From the NCBI GenBank assembly GCA_964501335.1, contig CAZCTC010000058.1, positions 1-50,559 on the forward strand: a stretch of DNA of 50,559 nt. Reading direction: 5' to 3'. The position numbers and the translations under genes are program-made. The stretch comes from CAZCTC01 sp964501335. Lineage in GTDB: Bacteria > Chloroflexota > Anaerolineae > B4-G1 > SLSP01. Numbering within the stretch: position 1 is the first letter of the stretch; every line of letters starts with the position of its first letter. Of this stretch, positions 44,370 through 50,559 are shown in pieces. The notes under the pieces are model-generated. The model did no database searches. It was not told the DNA's origin and saw only the letters and a program-made list of their open reading frames with translations.

Positions 44370-45178
44370 AGCAAACCAGATTTTCGGAATTGATTGGGGA
44401 TGATTTTACTCCGGCTGAGACGACGGCGTTGGAGGCGGCTTTGGAAGGAGCGCCCGGGCCGATTTCCCGGCCTGAGCATCGGGTTCAGGTGGCGGTTGCG
44501 ATGGCTACGCTGCTGCCGCGCCGTAAATCGTGGGGAGAGCGACTGCGGGCGTGGTATCCCTGGTTGCTCCTTTCAAGTCAGGCGGCTGTTTTGCGTCAGG
44601 AGATCTGGCTGGCTTCGGCGTTGGTGTTGGGGTTGGGCTTTTTGATTACGCTGCTGAGTCCGACGGGCGGGGATTTGCTTTTTTCGATGGTGGCGCCTGT
44701 GGTGGCGGCGGTCGGCGTGGCGGCTCTGTATAACGATATTTCTCAGGCGATGCAGGAGATCGAGGATGTCACCCGGGTTTCCGGTCCGTTGTTGTTGCTG
44801 GCGCGTTTGACGCTGGTTTTTGGATATAACCTGGTGTGGGGAGTGTTGATCAGTGGAGTGCTGGTGTTTTTTCACAGCGAGCTGTCGTTGGGGCCGTTGA
44901 TTTTAAGCTGGCTGGCGCCGATGACTTTTTTGTGCGGGCTGGCGTTTTTCTTGAGCATTGTGACGGCCGATTCGTTACTCTCGGCTCTGGGGGGCCTGGC
45001 GTTGTGGGGGCTGCATCTGGTGTTGAGGAATGCAAGGGGTGTGGAATCCTGGCTGCGGGTGTTGGCTTTGCCCTGGCTGGCTGATCCGGCCGCGAGGCCG
45101 TTGTTGATGCTGGTGGGCGTGGCGTTGGTGGCGGCGGCGTTGGGAATCCTGGCGATGCGGGAGCGCAAGGCGGTGTAG
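44366..45178 (+). CDS. Polytopic membrane protein, candidate anti-sigma factor (270 aa)
   Basis: Unrecognised. A cytosolic N-terminus of about 75 residues (FSELIGDDFTPAETTALEAALEGAPGP, then a basic stretch PRRKSWGERLRAW) precedes about six helices (80-98, 103-122, 144-169, 174-198, 200-220, 243-263). The N-terminus resembles short sigma-binding segments only in size and charge; no zinc anti-sigma motif is present. It overlaps the ECF gene by 4 nt, so coupled translation is near certain. It may instead be a permease subunit of the ABC system downstream. Confidence 0.75.
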   Translation: MKQTRFSELIGDDFTPAETTALEAALEGAPGPISRPEHRVQVAVAMATLLPRRKSWGERLRAWYPWLLLSSQAAVLRQEIWLASALVLGLGFLITLLSPTGGDLLFSMVAPVVAAVGVAALYNDISQAMQEIEDVTRVSGPLLLLARLTLVFGYNLVWGVLISGVLVFFHSELSLGPLILSWLAPMTFLCGLAFFLSIVTADSLLSALGGLALWGLHLVLRNARGVESWLRVLALPWLADPAARPLLMLVGVALVAAALGILAMRERKAV

Positions 45179-45327
45179 GGCGGCCCCCCGAAGGATGAAA
45201 ATGGGTTGTTAGGTTAGAGGGCGCCCACGCAGGGGCGCCCCTACATTGGCGGTGTTCGCGTAGGGGCGGCCCGATGTGGCCGCCCTGGGGGAATATGAGG
45301 GTCAGCGTGGCTTATTTTCAGGGCTGA
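45179..45327 (+). repeat. Family B variant repeat
   Basis: CCCCCCGAAGGATGAAAATGG opens a block whose palindromes are GGGCGCCC (45219-45240) and a GGGCGGCC/GGCCGCCC copy. It ends at TATTTTCAGGGC. The stem sequences differ from those of the 13-kb copy. Confidence 0.75.
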
Positions 45328-45378
45328 GAATGATTGACAAGAAGGCGCCTGTTAATGCGACGGGGGCAAAAAAAGCCT

Positions 45379-45480
45379 ATGTTTTGGTGCGCATTCTGAT
45401 GCGCACCAAAACATAAATAAAAAATCTCTCCTCCCATCCAGCGCGGCGCTGCTTATGGGAAAAGTGCCATCTGCGGGGAA
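45379..45480 (+). repeat. Family A hairpin repeat, copy A16
   Basis: Perfect 16-bp stem 45379-45394 / 45399-45414 (ATGTTTTGGTGCGCAT), loop TCTG. The tail is AAATAAAAAATCTCTC...CCAGCGCGGCGCTG. A leader GGCGCCTGTTAATGCG at 45345 is shared with the copy near 50010. Confidence 0.87.
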
Positions 45481-45490
45481 TTTCTCAAAC

Positions 45491-45587
45491 AGGTGCAACG
45501 CACTAAGATATTGCAAGGATAGGGGACTTGTTCCAACCTTGGGCCGTTTGAATCGGTGGTTGTATGGGTAGAAAGTGCGTCGCACCC
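45491..45587. repeat. Family D 97-bp element with terminal inverted repeats
   Basis: AGGTGCAACGCACT (45491-45504) and AGTGCGTCGCACC (45574-45586) are its ends. The length equals that of the copy at 23450. The interiors share GCAAGGA, GACTTGTTCC and CGTTTGAATCG. Confidence 0.8.
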
Positions 45588-45632
45588 TGGCATGGGCTAT
45601 TTTCAAGAGAGCCTGGAAAGAGAACAATCGAT

Positions 45633-48600
45633 ATGAAACTACGTTTTGGGTTGGGCATACTTCTGGGTTGGGTGGTTTTCTTTTTCGGTATGGATATCAG
45701 GAAGGTGGAGTCGGCGGCGTTGGTTCCGGGCGGGGAAGGGACGCCGCCTGTTTTTACGCCGGCGGAATGTCCTTTTGAGAATGAGAGCCTTTATCAGGTG
45801 GACTGTGGCTATCTGACGGTGCCGGAAGATCATGCCAATCCGGACGGCCCTCAAATTCAACTGGCAGTGGCCGTTGTACGCAGTCCCAATCCGGATAAGG
45901 AGCCCGATCCGGTGCTGTTTTTGCAGGGCGGCCCGGGAGGGGAGTTGCTTTCTGTGGCTTCATATTACCTCAATCGGGGGAATCTGGCCGCCATGCTCCT
46001 TCAGCGGGATGTGATTCTGGTCGATCAGCGGGGGATCGGTTATTCCCGGCCGGCGGTGAACTGCGAAGTTTTCCATACTCCGAAGGAGATCCTGGATCTT
46101 TCACCGCAGGAGATTACGCTGCGATTGAACGAGTGTCCGGCGGAGCTGGCCTCCAGGGGAATCCACTGGCAGTTTTATACTACCGATCAAAATGCGGCCG
46201 ATCTGGCGATGGTGGGCCCGGCGCTGGGATATACAAAAGTCAATCTGTTTGGGGTTTCTTATGGGACCTTGTTGGGGTTGTTGATTCTGCGCGATCACCC
46301 TGAGCTGGTGCGCAGCGCCGTGTTGGATTCCGTCATGGTGCCGGGGTTCAGTTCTTACGAGCAGTCGGCGCAGTGGAGCGAGTACAGTTTTCAAAAACTG
46401 GAGGAGGATTGCCGGGCGGATTGGAACTGCCGGCTGGCTTATCCGGATTTGCGGCGGCAGATGATCGAGACTTATGACCGCTTAAAAGCCCGACCGGGTG
46501 AGATTGTGGTCAATGGGGAGACCGTGACGATTACGGCGAGCTTTTTCGCTCACCAGAGTGCGTGGGTGGGTGGAAATATGGAATCGATGCCGGCTTTTAT
46601 CACGGCCATTGCGCATGAGGATTACGAGGCGGCGCGACCTTTTATCCAGGGCGTTTTGAAGGCCAAAGAGTCCGAGATGCCGAATCTGGCTATTTTTGAA
46701 ACCATGTCCTGTCCTTATCAGGCCGGAAGCACTTCGCCGGAACGAATTGTGGCGGCCTTTGCTCCTTATGCTGAGCCTTTTCAAGTGTCGCGTTTTACCG
46801 TAGAGGATTGGAAGCGCTGTGCGAGCTGGAATCCGGAGCCTCCGGCCTCATTCGATTTGCCGCACAATGATATTCCGGTTCTGCTGCTGGCGGGGGCTTA
46901 TGATGCGGCGACTCCGTCGGCCTGGGCGCGGTATGCGGCTCTGGGATTGAGTCGGGCTCAGGTTTTTGAGGTCCCCCATACCGGGCACAGTGTGACGAGT
47001 GCAGGCGGGGAAACTGAGAAATGTACTACAGGACTGGTATCTGCTTTCTATCAATCGCCCACAGATCGGCTCGATGCGAGTTGCCTGGCAAAGATTCCCG
47101 GTCCGGCCTTTATTTTGCATACAACCGTGACCCGGTTCCCGATCCAGGCGGCGCTTTTCCCGCTGGCGCTGCTGGCGGTGGGTGGATTGGGTTGGGCCGG
47201 GGTGGTGTGGCGGCGTCATCCGCGTTGGACGGCCTGGCGGGCGGCTTTCCGTCAATTAGGGCTGATGCCGTGGGTTGTGTTGGGGTTGGTGGTGGGATTG
47301 TCGCTGTTCGGCACGGTGGTTGCCGATGAGGATGCCGGCGGCAGCATTGGAAACTGGCTGCGGGCCGGTGTGGTTACTACCATCGTGCCGTTGTTTATGG
47401 CAATTCAGGCGACGATGCTTTTCTCCCCTGAGGAGGAGCCTGCTTTGGAGATCACTTTGGCGGCACCCCGGCCGATTGCGTGGCTGATCGTTGAGCGGTT
47501 GGCGGCGGCGGGCCTGATCTATGCGGCAATGGCGGGGATCGGTACGGCCATCGTTCTTTTGCGGTCGGTGACAGGGTTTTCTCTTTATATTTTAACGACG
47601 ATGGCGCTGGGATGGGTCGCCCCAGCGCTGTTTTTAAGCGGATTGGGGCTCTATCTGGCGGCGCGGACGCGGATGCCGGCTTTTGGGGCGGCGGTGGTGC
47701 TGGCGATCTGGCTGATCTTCGGCCTTTTTGCCCGGTTTTTGCTGCCGGGGATGCCGGCGGTTTTCCCGCTCAATCTGATTCAGCCTTTCCTGTGGGCGAT
47801 CCATCTCCATCTTACGCCGCAGGATTTGCCGCCGGCCGATTTCTGGTTGAACCGGTTCTTTTTGAGCTGTGCCGGTTTAAGTTTGATTGGGTTGGCGGTG
47901 CGTTCGATGCGTGACAGCGAGGTGATTTTGCTCAATTCGCGGCGGGCTAAAAAGAGCCGGATGAAGGCTCAAGAGAATCTATCGGCCGTGCCGTCTCGGG
48001 GTGGTTTCGTGCCGGTGGCAGTGCAGCCGCAGGCTCTTATTCAAATTGGAGGGTTGGCCTGGTATGAGTTTCTGTTGCTCTGGCGGCAGCGGTTGTTGCG
48101 CATTTTTACGCTCACGCCGATCGCGTTGTTTGCGGTAATGGTGGCGATCAATATTCTTGATCGCATGATCGATCCCGCAGCTCTGGCCTATTTGCCTCGC
48201 GATCAGGTTGTGATGATCTATGGGGAGTTTTTGGCCTGGATCAATATGGCCTTTGTGATGGGGCTGGTGCTCTGGATTTATCCGTTGTTGGTGGCTCCCC
48301 AGGTCCCGACCGATTTGCGGTTGGGTGTTTCCGAATGGCAGAAGGCGTTGCCGTTGAGCGAAGGCGCTTATCTGATGGGGAAAATTTTGGGGGCGGTGCT
48401 GGCGGGCAGTTCGGCGTTGATTCTGGTTTTGGGGGCGGATGCTTTGATCTGGTTTTTACGGGTGGGGGTTTTTAATCCTCTGCCCTTGTTGAACCTGTTG
48501 GGAGCCGGGTTGTTGTTGCTGTTGTTGACGACGGCGTTGGGCTTGTCTCTGGGGGCGACTCAACCCGGTACGCTGCGGGCGATGGCGTTTGTGCTGGTGG

Positions 48601-48839
48601 TATTGGTGGTGCCGGAATTTATGGCCGGCCTGCCGGGGGTGAAGCTGGTTTTTCCGGTGATGTTGGATTTCATGGGCGTTTCATCGGATCTTTCTTATGC
48701 TGCCATGACGGCGCGGCCGGTGCTGGTACGCGGGTTCGATCCTTTAGGGGGTGGGTTGGGGTTGGTTTATGCCGGGTTGGCGGTCAAAACGGCGGTGGTG
48801 GTGCTGGCGGTGTGGGCGTGGCGGAGATTTAAAAAGTAG
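45633..48839 (+). CDS. S33 alpha/beta-hydrolase (TAP-like peptidase) fused to an ABC-2-type permease
   Basis: 1068 residues. A signal/anchor helix (about 5-20) leads to an extracytoplasmic alpha/beta-hydrolase of the tripeptidyl-aminopeptidase/proline-iminopeptidase type. It has oxyanion loop LQGGPGG (97-103), nucleophile S209 (GVSYG), acid D424 and H452 (HTGHSV), with several Cys that may form disulfides. From about 503 on follow roughly 12 helices in two halves split by a basic cytosolic stretch (768-800). The second half has the ABC-2 style core (WYEFLLLWRQRLLRIFTLTP). An ABC ATPase gene lies downstream. So one polypeptide seems to join a surface peptidase to the membrane part of an ABC system. 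The ATG at 45633 is preferred; the longer frame runs into the repeat. No frame break occurs at the join. Confidence 0.85.
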   Translation: MKLRFGLGILLGWVVFFFGMDIRKVESAALVPGGEGTPPVFTPAECPFENESLYQVDCGYLTVPEDHANPDGPQIQLAVAVVRSPNPDKEPDPVLFLQGGPGGELLSVASYYLNRGNLAAMLLQRDVILVDQRGIGYSRPAVNCEVFHTPKEILDLSPQEITLRLNECPAELASRGIHWQFYTTDQNAADLAMVGPALGYTKVNLFGVSYGTLLGLLILRDHPELVRSAVLDSVMVPGFSSYEQSAQWSEYSFQKLEEDCRADWNCRLAYPDLRRQMIETYDRLKARPGEIVVNGETVTITASFFAHQSAWVGGNMESMPAFITAIAHEDYEAARPFIQGVLKAKESEMPNLAIFETMSCPYQAGSTSPERIVAAFAPYAEPFQVSRFTVEDWKRCASWNPEPPASFDLPHNDIPVLLLAGAYDAATPSAWARYAALGLSRAQVFEVPHTGHSVTSAGGETEKCTTGLVSAFYQSPTDRLDASCLAKIPGPAFILHTTVTRFPIQAALFPLALLAVGGLGWAGVVWRRHPRWTAWRAAFRQLGLMPWVVLGLVVGLSLFGTVVADEDAGGSIGNWLRAGVVTTIVPLFMAIQATMLFSPEEEPALEITLAAPRPIAWLIVERLAAAGLIYAAMAGIGTAIVLLRSVTGFSLYILTTMALGWVAPALFLSGLGLYLAARTRMPAFGAAVVLAIWLIFGLFARFLLPGMPAVFPLNLIQPFLWAIHLHLTPQDLPPADFWLNRFFLSCAGLSLIGLAVRSMRDSEVILLNSRRAKKSRMKAQENLSAVPSRGGFVPVAVQPQALIQIGGLAWYEFLLLWRQRLLRIFTLTPIALFAVMVAINILDRMIDPAALAYLPRDQVVMIYGEFLAWINMAFVMGLVLWIYPLLVAPQVPTDLRLGVSEWQKALPLSEGAYLMGKILGAVLAGSSALILVLGADALIWFLRVGVFNPLPLLNLLGAGLLLLLLTTALGLSLGATQPGTLRAMAFVLVVLVVPEFMAGLPGVKLVFPVMLDFMGVSSDLSYAAMTARPVLVRGFDPLGGGLGLVYAGLAVKTAVVVLAVWAWRRFKK

Positions 48840-48851
48840 ATGTCTTTATAT

Positions 48852-48958
48852 TTTTAGCGTCCCGCAAAGGGAGATCTTCTGGTAAAAGGCGACGCGCGGG
48901 CTGGAGAGAGGTTTTTTTGTTAGTATTTTCGCGTGCTTTCTGAAGCACGCGAAAATAC
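48852..48958 (-). repeat. Family A hairpin repeat, copy A17 (reverse)
   Basis: Perfect 16-bp stem 48923-48938 / 48943-48958 (GTATTTTCGCGTGCTT). The reversed tail starts at 48852 (TTTTTAGCGTCCCGC). The loop is TCTG although the tail is reversed, so loop orientation and tail orientation are not strictly linked. It splits the permease and ATPase genes. Confidence 0.88.
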
Positions 48959-49031
48959 AGGTTTTTTCTGCCTTTGCGGGCGCATCGTACAGGTAGAAGG
49001 GTTGTTTCGGGGTATTTTCAGGAGGGATAGG

Positions 49032-49907
49032 ATGATCTCAATTCAGAAGCTTACCAAAATTTACGGCGGCGGTATTCAGGCGCTGCGCGGGATCGATCTG
49101 GAGATCGGTTCGGGAATGTTCGGGCTGCTGGGTCCTAACGGCGCCGGAAAGACGACTTTGATGCGGATCATCGCCGGCCTGATCAATCCTAGCGGCGGGA
49201 AGGTGACGGTATTTGGGCATGAACTGACCGGGACCGGCAAGCGGACGGTTCAATCGATGCTGGGATATTTGCCCCAGGAGTTCAGTTTCTATCCTCAGCT
49301 GACTGCACCGGAGTTCTTGGATTATATTGCCATCCTCAAGGGGATCACAGATGAACGGGCCCGGCGTTTTCAGGTGGAAGAGGTGCTGACGATGGTGCAT
49401 CTTACAGAGGCGGGAAAGCGACCGCTGCGGACTTTCAGCGGCGGCATGAAGCGCCGGGTAGGGATTGCGCAGGCCTTATTGGGCAATCCCCGGCTTTTGA
49501 TTGTGGATGAACCGACGGTGGGATTGGATCCGGAAGAGCGGGTGCATATCCGGAATCTGCTGGCGGAAATTGCGGTGCGGGGAATTGTGTTGCTTTCTAC
49601 CCATGTCATCGAGGATATCGGTCACAGCTGCGGCGATCTGGCGATTATCCAGCAGGGGCAGGTGCTTTTCCACGGGCAGCCGACGGATTTGATCGAGCGG
49701 GCGCGCGGTCAGGTCTGGTCGATCTGTACGGCGGGGGCGGCGCCGGAGGATGAGGATTTACGGGTGATGAGTACGTTGCAGCTCAGGGAGGGGGTCCAGT
49801 ACAGGGTGTTGGGGCAGCCGGCAGATTGTTATCAGGCGCAGGCATTGGAGCCGAGCCTGGAAGATGGGTATATGTGGGTGATGGGAGCTGTAAAACGTGA
49901 AACGTAA
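49032..49907 (+). CDS. ABC transporter ATP-binding protein
   Basis: 291 residues, cytoplasmic. Walker A GPNGAGKT (34-41), Q-loop Q82, signature FSGGMKRR (135-142), Walker B LLIVDEP (155-161) and H191 are all intact. The class is the CcmA/NatA/bacitracin-type ATPases that pair with ABC-2 permeases, fitting the fused permease upstream. A C-terminal extension (about 215-290) is typical of this group. GGAGGG sits 5 nt before the ATG. That site is within TATTTTCAGGAGGG, which matches the start of family B repeats. Confidence 0.95.
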   Translation: MISIQKLTKIYGGGIQALRGIDLEIGSGMFGLLGPNGAGKTTLMRIIAGLINPSGGKVTVFGHELTGTGKRTVQSMLGYLPQEFSFYPQLTAPEFLDYIAILKGITDERARRFQVEEVLTMVHLTEAGKRPLRTFSGGMKRRVGIAQALLGNPRLLIVDEPTVGLDPEERVHIRNLLAEIAVRGIVLLSTHVIEDIGHSCGDLAIIQQGQVLFHGQPTDLIERARGQVWSICTAGAAPEDEDLRVMSTLQLREGVQYRVLGQPADCYQAQALEPSLEDGYMWVMGAVKRET

Positions 49908-50001
49908 ACACAGACAGGGGATAATCTGTGAGGGGCGGTTTCCTGGGGCTTTACCCCAGGCTACCTTAAGGTCGCCCCCTTGGGGCTGAGAATGCTTAAC
50001 A

Positions 50002-50155
50002 AGAAGGCGCCTGCTAATGCGGCGGAGGCAAAAAAAACTATGTTTTCGGCGGCTTTTTGAAGTGGTAAACCACGAAAACATAAACAAAAAACTCTTTCCC
50101 AGCTTCGCACCGCGCGTCGTGTTTTACGGGGGAAGGGCCATTTGCGGGACGTTAC
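50002..50155 (+). repeat. Family A repeat with a broken hairpin, copy A18
   Basis: Left arm ATGTTTTCGGCGGCTT (50040-50055) is normal, but the right arm reads AAGTGGTAAACCACGAAAACAT-like up to 50081, with a small inserted GTGG/CCAC palindrome. The tail (AACAAAAAACTC, GCACCGCGCGTCG, TTTGCGGGACGTTACAA) is well conserved. Confidence 0.8.
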
Positions 50156-50165
50156 AAGGCCGGGC

Positions 50166-50559
50166 TATTTTCAGGGCAGAAGGTCATGCAGGGGGCGGCA
50201 CCCCGAAGGATGAAAATAGACGATTCATCAGGATTGGGTACCCACAAGGGGTACCCCTACGGGAGATTGTCTGTGTAGGGGCGAGGTTTCCTCGCCCGAT
50301 TCAGGTATCCATGTATTGATTCCAAAGGTAATTACCCGGTGGGGGATGCTTTTCCGTTGGGGAAGTTGATTTTGGAATGGGCCGGGCGGGGTAACCCCGC
50401 CCCTACATTGGCGGCCTCTGCGTAGGGGCGACCTTTATGGTCGTCCGAGGGAGGATTTTTGCACGGCGTACCCTATCTTCAGGACAGAAGGTCATGCAGG
50501 GGGACGGCACCCCGAAGGATGAAAATGGTTTTCGCGCGCTGGCCCTCTCCCTAATCCCT
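50166..50559 (+). repeat. Two family B repeats with variant palindromes
   Basis: After TATTTTCAGGGCAGA (50166) come GGGTACCC, GGGCGAGG-TTT-CCTCGCCC (50279-50297), GGGCGGGG-TAA-CCCCGCCC (50384-50402) and GGGCGACC-TTTAT-GGTCGTCC (50426-50446). A second copy begins near 50473 and runs out of the window. No gene is seen between 49908 and the end. Confidence 0.75.

Noticed and set aside
553..50155. REP/RAYT elements
   Set aside because: No RAYT-type transposase gene is in the window and the GTAG head typical of REP hairpins is absent, so the repeats were left unnamed.

Overview
The window looks like a chromosomal segment of a GC-rich Chloroflexota bacterium, most like Anaerolineae/Caldilineae relatives. 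This is inferred from the C-terminal VYLPVVM tag and DUF11/Fn3 mosaic of the giant amylase, from the PAS/GAF-rich kinases, and from intergenic palindromic repeats. No rRNA, tRNA, prophage, transposase or CRISPR array is visible. Coding stretches are ordinary and dense. Almost every intergenic gap is filled with short dispersed repeats.

Layout: 1-756, a 21/63-bp minisatellite plus a hairpin repeat. 757-8871 (-), a 2704-residue secreted double-GH13 starch-degrading enzyme. 8872-9470, duplicated repeats. 9471-12953, a soluble PAS/GAF histidine kinase. 13430-14236, a SUMF1-fold protein. 14355-20357, a signalling cassette (solute-binding lipoprotein, membrane hybrid kinase, REC-GAF kinase), followed by an MBL-fold hydrolase (20385) and a baeRF-like release-factor homologue with a long leader (21510). 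22620-23958, a 1.3-kb repeat mosaic. 24251-31409 (-), a housekeeping cluster: gatC, gatA, sugar nucleotidyltransferase, aminotransferase, gatB, gdhA. 31682-33940 (+), M50 protease, HD protein and TyrA-like dehydrogenase. 34163-36957, a glycosyltransferase coupled to an L,D-transpeptidase. Then priA, an MFS transporter, and an xpt-guaA purine operon. 43827-49907, an ECF sigma factor, a polytopic membrane protein, an S33 peptidase fused to an ABC-2 permease, and an ABC ATPase. 49908-50559, repeats only.

How genes work together: GatCAB and GdhA link glutamine/glutamate metabolism with tRNA charging. Xpt and GuaA supply GMP. The solute-binding protein lies 4 bp ahead of a sensor kinase and has no permease gene, so it probably senses rather than transports. 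The ECF sigma to ABC ATPase block looks like an envelope-stress or peptide-response module whose permease carries its own extracytoplasmic peptidase.

The strongest unexplained signals are two. First, four interleaved families of intergenic repeats (called A-D here). In families A and B the palindrome stems differ in sequence from copy to copy but stay self-complementary, and family A also has a conserved tail of about 75 nt. Second, the peptidase-permease fusion locus.
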